Assembly: GCF_027213785.1 (NCBI RefSeq)
Contig: NZ_JAPWGO010000006.1
Span: 87,368 to 151,367, forward strand
Length of the DNA stretch: 64,000 bases
From: Limimaricola sp. G21655-S1
GTDB lineage: Bacteria; Pseudomonadota; Alphaproteobacteria; Rhodobacterales; Rhodobacteraceae
Reading direction: 5' to 3'
The translations under genes and the position numbers were made by a program. Below are positions 1 to 9,010 of the stretch, one piece after another; within the stretch, counting starts at the first letter, position 1, and each line of letters opens with the position of its first letter. Under the pieces are notes generated by a model. The model was not told the DNA's origin. It searched no databases and saw only the letters and a list, made by a program, of their open reading frames with translations.

Positions 1-2
1 GC

Positions 3-647
3 GCCGCGCGCGTCGATGGCTTCGCGGCCAATTCGAACCACGTGGCGGACCGGATCCGCAAGTATTGGCGGCGCGAGGCCGAGGTGGTGGCGCCGCCGGT
101 CGCGGTGCAGGATTTCGCGCCCGCACGGCCCGGCGAACTGGGCGATTTCTACCTCTGGGCGGGTGAGCTGGCCCCCTACAAGCGGCCCGATCTGGCGATC
201 GAGGCGTTCCGACGGCTCGACAAGCCCTTGGTGGTGATCGGCGGGCCCGACGGCACGGTGGCGCGGCTCAGATCCATGGCCGGACCGCGCACGCATTTTC
301 TGGGCAAGGCGCCGTTCGAGGTGCTGAAGGATCACCTCGCGCGCTGCCGGGCGCTGATCTTTCCGGGCGAGGAGGATTTCGGCATCGTGCCGATCGAGGC
401 CATGGCCTCGGGCCGGCCGGTGATCGCCTATGGCCGCGGCGGCATCCTCGACTCGGTGGTCGAGGGCGAAACCGGGCTGTTCTTTCGCGAGCAGAGCGTC
501 GAGGCGCTGGTCGAGGCGGTCGAGCGGTTCGAGGCCTCCGGGCTGGCCGATGCCGGGCCCGAGGCCTGCGTCGCGCGCGCCGGGCATTTCACCGAAGAGG
601 CCTTCCAGCAGGGAATCCGGCGCAGCCTCGCGGCCATCGGCGCCTGA
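3..647 (+). CDS. Glycosyltransferase family 4, 3' part only (cut by window start)
   Basis: The reading frame is open from the first bases of the window, so the true start lies upstream; about 214 C-terminal residues are visible. The visible part is the nucleotide-sugar-binding half of a GT-B glycosyltransferase. It begins with a linker-type segment (VDGFAANSNHVADRI), continues with YLWAGELAPYKRPDLAIEAF, and has the family 4 E-x7-E region as EEDFGIVPIEAMASG. Enzymes of this kind move a sugar from a nucleotide or lipid donor to a growing lipid-linked oligosaccharide on the cytoplasmic face. Its neighbour downstream is an acyltransferase, and the context is a polysaccharide locus. Donor and linkage cannot be read from the sequence. 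Confidence 0.9.
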   Translation, partial: AARVDGFAANSNHVADRIRKYWRREAEVVAPPVAVQDFAPARPGELGDFYLWAGELAPYKRPDLAIEAFRRLDKPLVVIGGPDGTVARLRSMAGPRTHFLGKAPFEVLKDHLARCRALIFPGEEDFGIVPIEAMASGRPVIAYGRGGILDSVVEGETGLFFREQSVEALVEAVERFEASGLADAGPEACVARAGHFTEEAFQQGIRRSLAAIGA

Positions 648-738
648 GCGGGCCCCGGCCGGGGACCATGCCGTGCTCCCTTGCGTCGAGCCCGCGGGCC
701 GCAAGCAGTCTTTTTCACGAGTGTTCGAGGGTAGAGAA

Positions 739-873
739 ATGAGACAGACCGTGACCCGCAGCGTTGCAGGCGGCACCTCCGGCATGCGGCCGGAGCCGCA
801 ATCGCATCGACGCTTTCCGAGCGGCGGCCTGCCGGCGGCGCTGATCCGCGATGGCCGGGGGGCGCCGCAATGA
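739..873 (+). CDS. Possible 44-residue leader ORF overlapping the acyltransferase start
   Basis: A short frame opens with ATG behind a GAGGG-like ribosome-binding site and closes with a TGA that overlaps the ATG of the acyltransferase at 870 (ATGA). That junction is the usual sign of translational coupling. The peptide is rich in Arg, Pro and Gly, has no recognisable domain and no membrane segment. It may be a real coupling leader or a chance frame in high-GC DNA. Confidence 0.25.
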   Translation: MRQTVTRSVAGGTSGMRPEPQSHRRFPSGGLPAALIRDGRGAPQ

Positions 874-1919
874 CGGCGCTGGCGAGGGACGCCGCCTCGA
901 TCCCGGCAAGCGCGGGGCTGTCGAAGGCTGCGGCGCGCGACGCGCGCATCGACATCGCACGCGGCATCGGCATGGTGCTCGTGGTCTGGGGGCACGCGCT
1001 CTACGGCGTGATGAATGCCGGGCACGACACGCAGATCCACCGGTTCGAGCTGCTCTCGATCTATACCACGCATATGGCGCTGTTCTTCATCCTAGCCGGC
1101 CTGCTGGCCGGGTCGATCCGCAAGCGCAGCTGGTCCGAGTTCTGGAGCATGGCCTTCACGCGGGTGATCTGGCCCTACTTGCTGTGGTCGGTGCTGCTCA
1201 AGACGATCCATTTCGCCATGAGCGGTTACGTGAACACGCCGCTCAAGGGCTATGCCGTCCTCGACATCCTGTGGAAGCCGCCCTCGGTGATGTGGTTTCT
1301 CTATGCGCTCCTGCTGGGGATGATCCTGCTGAAGCTGACCTCGGCCTTTTCCCGCCCGGCGACCGTCGCGCTGGCGGCGGTGCTCTTCGCGTCGGGATAC
1401 CTGCTGCCGGATCTCGATCCGCAGATGGACTGGATCCGCACCTCGCTGCGCTTCATCGCGATCTATCTCGTGGCCGCGATGGTGGGCCGCGCCGGGTTCG
1501 AGCGACTGCTGGCGCCCGTTTGGGTCGCGCTCGCGACCGGGGTGATGGGCGTGACGCTCGCCTATGCCTGGGTCGACGCGGCCGACCCGATCCCGGGCTA
1601 TGCCGCCTTCGCGCCGCTCTATATCCCGGCGCTGCTGGCGGGGCCGGTGGTCGCGATGCGGCTGGCCTATGCGATCGGCGCGACACGGGGCGGCGGCGCG
1701 CTCGGCGCGGCGCTGGCGCTGGTCGGGCGCAACACCATGCCGATCTTCGTCACCCATATCCTGTTCACCGCCGGGGTCCGCATCGTGATGCTGGAGATCG
1801 GTCTGACCAACGCCTCGCTGATCATCGCGCTGGCCACGATCATCGGGGTGATCGCGCCGCTCGTGGCGGCCATGCTGGCCGACCGGCTCCGGGTCGCAGC
1901 CTATCTGGGCTGGCGATGA
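870..1919 (+). CDS. Acyltransferase 3 family integral membrane protein
   Basis: A 349-residue protein with about ten hydrophobic segments and the acyltransferase-3 signature near its N-terminus: RIDIARGIGMVLVVWGHA at about residues 30-47, followed by HMALFFILAGLLAGS. Members transfer acetyl or other acyl groups from the cytoplasm to sugars of polysaccharides and lipids. The length is typical of the single-domain branch, with no SGNH domain attached. The stop codon overlaps the ATG of the next glycosyltransferase (ATGA at 1916), so the two are co-translated. The likely role is O-acylation of repeat units made by this cluster; the exact acceptor is inferred from context only. Confidence 0.88.
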   Translation: MTALARDAASIPASAGLSKAAARDARIDIARGIGMVLVVWGHALYGVMNAGHDTQIHRFELLSIYTTHMALFFILAGLLAGSIRKRSWSEFWSMAFTRVIWPYLLWSVLLKTIHFAMSGYVNTPLKGYAVLDILWKPPSVMWFLYALLLGMILLKLTSAFSRPATVALAAVLFASGYLLPDLDPQMDWIRTSLRFIAIYLVAAMVGRAGFERLLAPVWVALATGVMGVTLAYAWVDAADPIPGYAAFAPLYIPALLAGPVVAMRLAYAIGATRGGGALGAALALVGRNTMPIFVTHILFTAGVRIVMLEIGLTNASLIIALATIIGVIAPLVAAMLADRLRVAAYLGWR

Positions 1920-2998
1920 ACGCCGTGCCGCGCCGCCTCTTCGTCAATGGCCGGTTCCTCGCGGGGCCGGTCACGGCCGTCAATGCCGTGGCCGCAGAGC
2001 TGACCGCCGCGCTGGCCCGCAACGAGGAGCGCTGGCGGGTCGAGGTCGCGGTGCCGCCGGGACTGGCCGGGGCGGCAAGCGATCGCAGGCTGCCCCATCG
2101 CGTCATCGGTCGCGGCGGCGGCATCGGCTGGGAGCAGGGCGATCTTCCGGCGCTGCGGCGCGAAGGGGTGGTGGCGGGTTTCTTCAACACCGTACCGCTG
2201 CGCGGCACCGGCTACGTGACGATGCTGCATGACGCGCATGTCTTCACCACGCCGCGCTCCTATGGGCGCGCCACCGGCGCCTGGCGGCGGCTGCTGTCGC
2301 GCCGCGCCGGGGCGCCGGGCAATCATCTGCTCACCGTGTCGGAGCATTCGCGCAGGGAGTTGCTGGAGACCGGTCTCGGCGCGCCCGATCGGATCGGCGT
2401 GGTGCATTGCGGTCTGGGCGAGGTCGGGCGGGTCGCCCCCGATCCCGGGCTGCGCGACCGGCTCGGGCTGGCGCCCCGGGGCTATTGCGTGGCACTGGCG
2501 AGCCTGCTGCCGCACAAGAACATCGACCTGCTGCTGCGCGCCTTCGCGCATCCGGCGCTGGCCGGGACAAGGCTGGTGCTGGTGGGCAAGTCGACCCGGG
2601 AGGATTTCCTCGCCGCCGGGCATCGGCCGGGGCCGAACGTCCTATTCGCCGGCTTCGTCAGCGACGCGGAGCTGGCAGCGCTGTACCGGTCGGCGCTGGC
2701 GGTCTGCATGCCGTCGTTTGAGGAGGGTTTCGGCCTGCCGGCGCTCGAGGGCATGGCCTGCGGCTGCGTGGCGGTGGTGTCGGATCGCGGGGCCCTGCCG
2801 GAGGTGGTGGGCGAGGCCGGGCTGATCCTTCCGGCGAATGCCCCGGCCGCGTGGAGCGCGGCGCTGGCGGCGCTGGCCCGCGATCCGGCGCGGCGCGAGA
2901 CGCTCGAGCGGGCCGGGCGGACCCGCGCCGCCGCCTTCACCTGGGACGAAGCGGCGGCGCGGATGCTGGCGCATCTCGACCGCTGGTTTGCGGGCTGA
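1916..2998 (+). CDS. Glycosyltransferase family 4
   Basis: A 360-residue GT-B enzyme. The start is the ATG that overlaps the stop of the acyltransferase; the frame stays open further upstream but only antisense-like low-complexity sequence lies there. Visible features are the N-terminal RRLFVNGRFLAGPVTAVNAVA, a central LTVSEHSRRELLE, the hinge SLLPHKNIDLLLRAF, and the donor-site motif EEGFGLPALEGMACG (E-x7-E). It ends three bases before the stop of the convergent flippase gene. It closely resembles, in plan, the GT4 protein at 22012-23106, which begins with a similar VLNGRFL segment. Probably adds one sugar of the system A repeat unit. Confidence 0.9.
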   Translation: MNAVPRRLFVNGRFLAGPVTAVNAVAAELTAALARNEERWRVEVAVPPGLAGAASDRRLPHRVIGRGGGIGWEQGDLPALRREGVVAGFFNTVPLRGTGYVTMLHDAHVFTTPRSYGRATGAWRRLLSRRAGAPGNHLLTVSEHSRRELLETGLGAPDRIGVVHCGLGEVGRVAPDPGLRDRLGLAPRGYCVALASLLPHKNIDLLLRAFAHPALAGTRLVLVGKSTREDFLAAGHRPGPNVLFAGFVSDAELAALYRSALAVCMPSFEEGFGLPALEGMACGCVAVVSDRGALPEVVGEAGLILPANAPAAWSAALAALARDPARRETLERAGRTRAAAFTWDEAAARMLAHLDRWFAG

Positions 2999-3001
2999 TC
3001 C

Positions 3002-4456
3002 TCAGCCCGCGAAGAGCCGGAAGCTGAACACCCGGCTGCGGGTCGCGGCCAGCGAGGCGACGCCCGCCAGCCCCAGCGCCAGCGCCATGCCACCGGCCAG
3101 CCGCAGCGTGTCGTCGTTCAGCAGCATCGAGATCGCCAGCCAGCCGGTTTCCAGCGCCACCGCGTAGACCGCCAGCAGGACCAGTGCGATCGCGGCGTTG
3201 CGCAGCGCCGGGCGCAGCGCCACCTTGCCATGCCGGCCGATCACCCAGAGCGCCGAGACCGAGGACAGCACCGCCACCGCCGCCTGCGCGCCGGCCAGCG
3301 CCACCAGCCCCTGTCCCGAGAAGACGAGGATCGCCGCCAGCATGATCGCGGTCCAGACCATGTTGTAATACATGCCGATCCGGTTCGCGTGCCGGGCCGC
3401 GAAGACCGGCTCGATCAGATGGTTTCCGGCCAGCCCCGCCGCGCGCACCGCAAGCGCCTGCAGCGCTGCGAGCGCTGCGAGGTATTCGGGGCGGAACAGC
3501 GCGCCGACGAGGCTTTCGCCCAGCACCGCGATGGTGATCGCCACGCCGCCCATCAGGAAGACGTTCGCGCCCAGGAACCCTGCCACCTCCGTGCCCAAGG
3601 GGCGGCCGCCGCGCGCCGCCTCGCCGAACCGCTTGAGCGCGAAGCTGCGCAGCGGCTGCGCGACGATGTCGACGGAGGCCATCGCGAGGCGGTTGGCAAA
3701 ACGGTAGAGCCCCGCCTCGGCGGTGCTGAACAGGTAGGCGAGGATCAGGTCCGCGCCGAAGGTCGAGAAGAAGCCCAAGAGCCGCGAGCCGTAGAGGCCG
3801 CCGGCATAGCTGGTGGCCTCGCGTGCCAGCGCCGTGTCGAAGCGCCAGCGCGGCAACCGTGGCACCGCCATGCCGAACATCGCCACGCCGAGAACGATGC
3901 GAATCGCGCGGTAGGCGACCAGCGCATAGAGCGACTGCCACAACACCAGCACCAGACAGCCGCCCGCGAGGCCGCCGAGATTGGTGGCGATCAGGATCAG
4001 GAAGTAGCGCCGCATCGACCCGGCACGGGTGAGCGCGGCCGAGGCCCAGCCGATCGCCGAGGCGAAGGGCTGCATCACCCCGAACAGCCGCAGCACCGGC
4101 GCCAGCTCCGGCGCGTCGAACAGCGCCGCGAGCGGCGCCGCGAAGATCACGAGGAGCAGGCCGCCCAGGGCGCCGATGCTGGTCATGATCCAGAACATGG
4201 TCGAGAGCAGCGCCTCCTCCTCGGAATCGGAGGTCACGACGAAGTGGAAATAGCCGGTATAGGTCAGCATCACCACGAACTCGACGAAGACGATCGCCAG
4301 CGTGTAGACCCCGTAATCCGCCGCGCTGAGAAAGCCCGCCGCCAGCAGGGTGATCACGAAGGAGGCGATCTGCTGCGAGGTCAGCCCCAGCATCGAGATG
4401 ACGGCGCCGGCGCCGCCGCCATCACCGCGCCTGTTCGAGTGGCTTTCGCGGCTCAT
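3002..4456 (-). CDS. Polysaccharide flippase (Wzx-like, MOP superfamily)
   Basis: A protein of 484 residues with 12 to 14 hydrophobic segments, of the oligosaccharidyl-lipid flippase type (MATE/MOP superfamily). I chose the ATG giving MSRESHSN; an upstream ATG at 4477 would add seven residues. A polar Gly-rich N-terminus leads into the first membrane segment (SQQIASFVITLLAAGFLS), followed by the family-typical ADYGVYTLAIVFVEF. Flippases of this family move undecaprenyl-linked repeat units from the inner to the outer face of the cytoplasmic membrane. The gene is convergent with the GT4 gene and divergent from the kinase gene at 4649, sharing a 192-bp promoter region. This is the Wzx of system A. 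Confidence 0.88.
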   Translation of the reverse strand: MSRESHSNRRGDGGGAGAVISMLGLTSQQIASFVITLLAAGFLSAADYGVYTLAIVFVEFVVMLTYTGYFHFVVTSDSEEEALLSTMFWIMTSIGALGGLLLVIFAAPLAALFDAPELAPVLRLFGVMQPFASAIGWASAALTRAGSMRRYFLILIATNLGGLAGGCLVLVLWQSLYALVAYRAIRIVLGVAMFGMAVPRLPRWRFDTALAREATSYAGGLYGSRLLGFFSTFGADLILAYLFSTAEAGLYRFANRLAMASVDIVAQPLRSFALKRFGEAARGGRPLGTEVAGFLGANVFLMGGVAITIAVLGESLVGALFRPEYLAALAALQALAVRAAGLAGNHLIEPVFAARHANRIGMYYNMVWTAIMLAAILVFSGQGLVALAGAQAAVAVLSSVSALWVIGRHGKVALRPALRNAAIALVLLAVYAVALETGWLAISMLLNDDTLRLAGGMALALGLAGVASLAATRSRVFSFRLFAG

Positions 4457-4648
4457 GTGCGAGGCCGGGTGCCGCAACCATGCGGCGAATACGAAATAAA
4501 CTTCACTGACATGTGGACATCCAGTTCGGGGAGGTGTCCATGCTCTATCCGTCTCCCCCGCCCGAGTGCAACGAGGTTCGGCGGGGGCAGGTCGTGCTTT
4601 TGCGATGAGACTAATTTGTAAGCGGTATTTGATCGGAGAGGGTCAGGC

Positions 4649-6886
4649 ATGGCGACCGATAACAGCGCATTCAATCACGGGGCCTTCCTGTCCTCCGCGC
4701 GACGGCAGGAAGATGCGGCGCACACCCATGAGGAGAGCGTAGATCTTCGCGAATTGATCGGCGCGCTGTGGCGCCGCAAGTGGTTCGTGCTGTTCTGGAC
4801 CCTCGCTGCGGCGACGCTGTTCTTCGCGATGACGATCACCAAGCCGGTGCGCTATACCGCCCAGGCGACGGTGATGCTCGACCCGCGCCAGCAGCAGGTG
4901 GTCTCGGCGCGCGAAGAGGTGGTCTCGGACCTGCAGCTCAACACCGCGATCATCGAGAGCGAGGTGGCCAGCCTGCGCTCGTCGGCGCTGCTCGAACGGG
5001 TGGTGGAGCAGATCGGCGTCGACCGCTTCGCCGGGATCGATCCGGCCAATGCCGCGCCGGGCCCCGTGGCGCGGATCATCGGCGGCGCCAAGCAGGCGGT
5101 GCGGGGGCTGGTCGCGCCCGCGACGCCCGCGGCGCAGGGCGATGCCGCGCCGCTGATCTCGGAAGAGCGGCGACGCCTCAGCCGGATCGTCACGGCGCTG
5201 CAAACGGGCATGTTCATCAACCGGGTCGGCGATTCCTACGTGATCCAGATCGCGTTGCAGACCGGCGATCCCGAGCTTTCGGCACTGGTCGTCAACGGTC
5301 TGGCCGAGACCTACATCGCCGAGCAGCTGCTCGACCGCCAGAGGGTGGCCGAGAACGCCACGCAATGGTTGTCGCAGCAGGTCGAGCGCCGGCGCGGCGA
5401 GGTGGTGGCCGCCGAGGCCGCGGCCGAAACCTACAAGAGGGAGCAGCTCGACACCGCCGGCGCCTCGGTCGAGGTGGTCCAGCAGCAGCTCGCCGAGCTG
5501 AACCAGCAGCTGGCCATGGCGCGCTCGGAGCGCGCCAACCAGGAGGCGCGGCTGCAGCAGATCGACACGCTGATCGCCGAACGCGGCCCGACCATCGCCG
5601 CCGAAACCCAGTCCTCCGACTATCTCGTGTCGCTGCGCCAGCAGCGCGACGAGATGCTGCGCGAGGATGCGCGGCTCTCGGCGACGCTGGGCGAGAACCA
5701 TCCCGACCGGCGCGACATCGCCTCGGATATCGGCCGGATCGAGGCGGCGATCGCGGCCGAGGTGGCCAATATCGCCCAGTCCTACCGCAACGAGATCAAG
5801 GTGCTGCAGGGGCGCGAGGCCTCGCTCGGCCGCGACGTCGAGGCGCTGGAACAGCGGCTCTCGGACATGTCGGCCTCGTCGCTGCAGCTGCGCCAGCTCG
5901 AACGCGAGGCCGAGGCGGCGCGCACCGGGTTCGAGGACCTGCTGACACGTCTGGGCGAGATCCGGGCGCAGGCCGAGATCCAGCGCGCCGAGGCCAAGCT
6001 TCTGAACCCGGCGCTGATCCCGACCGGCCCCTCGGCGCCGCGCCCCGTTCTGATGACCGCCTTCGGCGGCACGCTGGGCCTGACCTTCAGCCTGATCGCG
6101 GCGCTCCTGATGGAGCTGATGAGCGCGGGCTTCCGCCGCGCCGTCGAACTGGAGCGGGCGACCGGCCTCAAGGTGCTGTCGATGCTGCCCGCCGACCGGA
6201 TCCGCCAGCCGCGCCACGTGCTCGCGCATCTCGACAAGGGCTCGTATTCCTTCCTCGGCGAACGGGTGCGGCAACTGCGCACGGTGATCGCGACGCGCAT
6301 CGCCGCCAATGCCGGGCCGCGCAGCGTCATGCTGCTCTCCTCGGTGCCGGACGAGGGCAAGACCACCACCGCGCTGGCGCTGGCGCAGTCCTATGCCCGC
6401 TCCGGCGTCTCGACGGTGCTGATCGACCTCGATACCCGGCGCCCGGTGCTCCACGACGAGGTGGGGGCGGTGTCGCAGGCCAGCCTCTCGGATCACCTGA
6501 TGGGCGAGGCCTCGCTTGATGCGGCCATCGCCCGGTCGGACAGCCTGCGATTCGACATCTCCGGGGTCGGCGAGCATGACACATTGCTGTCGGACGGCAT
6601 CGAGGCCCGTCGCATCGGCGAGCTGATCGAGGCGCTGAAGCAGCGCTACGACATGGTGATCGTCGACGCGCCGCCGGTTCTGGCGATGTCCGACAGCCTG
6701 AGCATCGCCCTGGCGGTCGATCACGTGGTCTACCTGGTGCGCTGGAAACGCACGCCGCGCCGGGTCGTGGCGCAGGGGCTGGTGATGCTCAAGAACATCG
6801 GCGTGGCGCCGCTGGGAACGGTGCTGACCATGGTCGACACCGCGCAGGATCTCGACGGCTACAGCAGCAGCTACGGCTACCACTGA
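4649..6886 (+). CDS. Chain-length regulator fused to tyrosine autokinase (Wzc/ExoP type)
   Basis: A 745-residue bifunctional protein of the polysaccharide co-polymerase 2a class. Residues about 30-65 hold the Wzz-type N-terminus and first membrane helix (RRKWFVLFWTLAAATLFF). A long Glu/Gln/Arg-rich coiled coil fills about 200-420, and a second membrane helix lies near 470-490. The C-terminal cytoplasmic kinase has Walker A VPDEGKTTT (Lys571), Walker A' VLIDLDTRRP (Asp593/595) and Walker B MVIVDAPP (Asp673). The C-terminus carries a short tyrosine cluster (YSSSYGYH, Tyr738, 742, 744), the expected autophosphorylation tail. A GGAGAGG ribosome-binding site precedes the ATG. It should control chain length and work with the exporter at 17827. 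Confidence 0.95.
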   Translation: MATDNSAFNHGAFLSSARRQEDAAHTHEESVDLRELIGALWRRKWFVLFWTLAAATLFFAMTITKPVRYTAQATVMLDPRQQQVVSAREEVVSDLQLNTAIIESEVASLRSSALLERVVEQIGVDRFAGIDPANAAPGPVARIIGGAKQAVRGLVAPATPAAQGDAAPLISEERRRLSRIVTALQTGMFINRVGDSYVIQIALQTGDPELSALVVNGLAETYIAEQLLDRQRVAENATQWLSQQVERRRGEVVAAEAAAETYKREQLDTAGASVEVVQQQLAELNQQLAMARSERANQEARLQQIDTLIAERGPTIAAETQSSDYLVSLRQQRDEMLREDARLSATLGENHPDRRDIASDIGRIEAAIAAEVANIAQSYRNEIKVLQGREASLGRDVEALEQRLSDMSASSLQLRQLEREAEAARTGFEDLLTRLGEIRAQAEIQRAEAKLLNPALIPTGPSAPRPVLMTAFGGTLGLTFSLIAALLMELMSAGFRRAVELERATGLKVLSMLPADRIRQPRHVLAHLDKGSYSFLGERVRQLRTVIATRIAANAGPRSVMLLSSVPDEGKTTTALALAQSYARSGVSTVLIDLDTRRPVLHDEVGAVSQASLSDHLMGEASLDAAIARSDSLRFDISGVGEHDTLLSDGIEARRIGELIEALKQRYDMVIVDAPPVLAMSDSLSIALAVDHVVYLVRWKRTPRRVVAQGLVMLKNIGVAPLGTVLTMVDTAQDLDGYSSSYGYH

Positions 6887-6910
6887 CCCTTTGCATGTCG
6901 TCGAAGCGCG

Positions 6911-6943
6911 ACGGCTCGTCCCCTCCGGGGCGGGCCGTTTTCG
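6911..6943 (+). terminator. Rho-independent terminator after the kinase gene
   Basis: A hairpin lies 24 bases after the kinase stop. The arms ACGGCTCGTCCCC and GGGGCGGGCCGT pair around a TCC loop, with two G-U pairs, and are followed by four Ts. It ends the kinase transcript before the long gap. Confidence 0.65.
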
Positions 6944-7329
6944 CGTCGCGGCTCAACCCCCTCTAACAACCATAGCGAATGTGTCCAAAGATCGCCTTTA
7001 GATTGTGCTTTTAATGTCTGAAGACGCGTAGTAGTGGTGCGCTGCAAAATAGTCCAGCAAGTGGACAAAGCGAACGGACGCAAGGGGCAAAGACAACCAC
7101 TTGTTACAAAACATAAATATGCACGAGTCGTATTCTGGACGGGTCTGCTGGGTATCTCGGCAGATTTGTTAACAGGCCCGGTGCAAGGCAGAACCAAGGC
7201 ATGGCCGACTCATCCAAAGGTTGTTTCCTTGGGTCGGCGCCGCCGATCACCGCGTGGCGACGGGCGTCCCTTTCGAGGGGCGCGCATTTTCGAGTGATGA
7301 CGATTTTAAACGGTTTCAAGGATGTCGCG
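6944..7329. other. Gene-less gap upstream of the initiating sugar transferase
   Basis: About 390 bases, noticeably more A+T rich than the flanking genes around 6960-7180. This fits a regulatory region with a long leader for the sugar-transferase operon. I could not fix a convincing -35/-10 pair. Short frames here have no recognisable product. Confidence 0.4.
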
Positions 7330-8007
7330 ATGACACAATCTTCGAGCACCTCGATCGAGACACTGGCGCTGCAGGAAGCGGCCTTCGACGCGCCGATGGG
7401 ATACAACCGCTTTGCCAAGCGGTTGCTGGATCTGGTCCTTGTGGCGATCCTTCTGGTCCCGTTGCTGCCGGTGATCGGCACCCTCTATCTCCTGGTCCGC
7501 CGCGAGGGCGGGCCCGGCTTCTTCGGCCACGAGCGGGTCGGCCGCAACGGCGTGACCTTCAAGTGCTGGAAGATCCGCACCATGGTGCCGGATGCCGAGG
7601 CGCGGCTCGCGGCGCTGCTCGCCTCCGATCCCGAGGCGCGCGCGGAATGGGAGCGCGATCACAAGCTGCGCGACGACCCGCGCGTCACCCGGCTCGGGGC
7701 GCTGCTGCGCAAGACCTCGCTCGACGAGCTGCCGCAGATCTGGAACGTGCTCCAGGGCGAGATGAGCCTGATCGGGCCGCGCCCGGTGACCGCGGCCGAG
7801 CTGTCGCGTTACGGGCACCGGAGCTGGGTCTACCTTTCGCTGCGGCCGGGCGTGACCGGGCTGTGGCAGGTATCGGGCCGCAACGACATCGCCTATGACG
7901 AACGCGTGGCGCTCGACGCGCGGTATCTGGAGCGGCTGTCGATGCCGCTGGATCTGAAGATCCTGTTCCAGACCGTGGGCGCGGTGCTCAACCGGACCGG
8001 CTGCTGA
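7330..8007 (+). CDS. Initiating sugar transferase (ExoY/WcaJ-type phosphoglycosyl transferase)
   Basis: A 225-residue bacterial sugar transferase. The start chosen is the ATG at 7330 (MTQSSSTS), seven bases after an AAGGAT ribosome-binding site; longer starts at 7201 and 7297 lack such a site. One hydrophobic hairpin ([19 protein letters not shown]) near residues 30-50 precedes the catalytic part. This holds [12 protein letters not shown], the [14 protein letters not shown] block, [11 protein letters not shown] and [13 protein letters not shown]. These monotopic enzymes transfer a sugar phosphate to undecaprenyl phosphate and start repeat-unit assembly. It lacks the extra N-terminal membrane domain of WbaP/WcaJ proteins, so it is the short ExoY-like form. 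Its TGA is directly followed by the ATG of the GT2 gene. Confidence 0.95.
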   Translation: MTQSSSTSIETLALQEAAFDAPMGYNRFAKRLLDLVLVAILLVPLLPVIGTLYLLVRREGGPGFFGHERVGRNGVTFKCWKIRTMVPDAEARLAALLASDPEARAEWERDHKLRDDPRVTRLGALLRKTSLDELPQIWNVLQGEMSLIGPRPVTAAELSRYGHRSWVYLSLRPGVTGLWQVSGRNDIAYDERVALDARYLERLSMPLDLKILFQTVGAVLNRTGC

Positions 8008-8961
8008 ATGACACTTTTCGCTGATACCATCCCCGACGACGCGAATGACGGCCTGCGGATCGCGGTCGTCATCTGCTCGGTCGGCCGCCCCGAGGCGCTG
8101 GCGCAGCTGCTGCCATGGCTAACGCGCCAGACCAAGCGGGCGAGCGAGATCCTCTGCGTGGTGACGAAACCCGGTGACCTGCCGGACGAGGCGATCCTCG
8201 CCGCGGCGCAGCCCGCGGCGCAGGTGCTGATCTCGGAAAAGGGCCTGCCGCGGCAGCGCAATCGCGGGCTCGACGCGGTGCTGGATCGCTGCGACGTGGT
8301 GTTCTTCATCGACGATGACTACCTGCCCGCGCGCGATGCGCTGATCGGCATCGATCGGGCCTTCAAGGCGTTTCCCGACATCTCGGGTCTGACCGGCGCG
8401 TTGCTGGCCGATGGAATCCACGGCGCCGGTGTCGATCTCGTCTCGGCCGCCGCGATGATCGAGGCGGACGAGGCCGAGCGGATCGGCCGGGATGCGACGC
8501 CGCGCGCGCTGGAGCGCGACCTCGTCGGGCTCTATGGCTGCAACATGGCCTATCGCGCCGCACGGATCGGCGCGCTGCGCTTCGACGAGCGCCTGCCGCT
8601 CTATGGCTGGCAGGAGGATGTCGATTTCGCCAGCCGCGTGCCGGGCGAGATGATCCGCACGGACGCGCTTCGCGGCGTGCATTGCGGCGTGAAATCGGGG
8701 CGCGACACCAACGGGCACCTGCTGGGCTACAGCCAGGTCGCGAATGTCGCCTATCTGATGCGCAAGGGCTCGATCCCGGCGGGGTTCGGCCTGCGGCTGA
8801 TCGTGCGCAACATGCTGGCCAACCACCTGAAGATGCTGCGCCCCGAGCCTTGGGTCGATCGCCGCGCCAGGGCCAGTGGCAACTGGATGGCGCTCGGCGA
8901 CCTGCTGCATGGCCGCGCCGCGCCCGAGCGCATTCTCGACTTCGCGGCGCGTCCGCGTTGA
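8008..8961 (+). CDS. Glycosyltransferase family 2
   Basis: A 317-residue GT-A enzyme starting immediately after the stop of the initiating transferase, so the two form an operon. The N-terminus has the GT2 core strand LRIAVVICSVGRPEAL, and the metal/nucleotide-binding DDD lies at about residues 102-104 (FFIDDDYLP). A later GWQEDVDFASRV supplies the acidic catalytic-base region. The C-terminal part is basic and amphipathic. Because it is coupled to the first enzyme, it probably adds the second sugar of the system A unit. That position is inference; the sugar cannot be told. Confidence 0.88.
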   Translation: MTLFADTIPDDANDGLRIAVVICSVGRPEALAQLLPWLTRQTKRASEILCVVTKPGDLPDEAILAAAQPAAQVLISEKGLPRQRNRGLDAVLDRCDVVFFIDDDYLPARDALIGIDRAFKAFPDISGLTGALLADGIHGAGVDLVSAAAMIEADEAERIGRDATPRALERDLVGLYGCNMAYRAARIGALRFDERLPLYGWQEDVDFASRVPGEMIRTDALRGVHCGVKSGRDTNGHLLGYSQVANVAYLMRKGSIPAGFGLRLIVRNMLANHLKMLRPEPWVDRRARASGNWMALGDLLHGRAAPERILDFAARPR

Positions 8962-8964
8962 TCC

Positions 8965-8998
8965 GGATCGGCACGGCCCATGCGCCGCGCCGATCCTT
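8965..8998. terminator. Possible bidirectional terminator between convergent genes
   Basis: An 8-bp perfect inverted repeat, GGATCGGC and GCCGATCC, spans 16 bases and is followed by TT. It sits in the 49-base gap between the GT2 gene and the convergent protease gene. Confidence 0.4.
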
Positions 8999-9010
8999 GC
9001 GCCGAACGGG

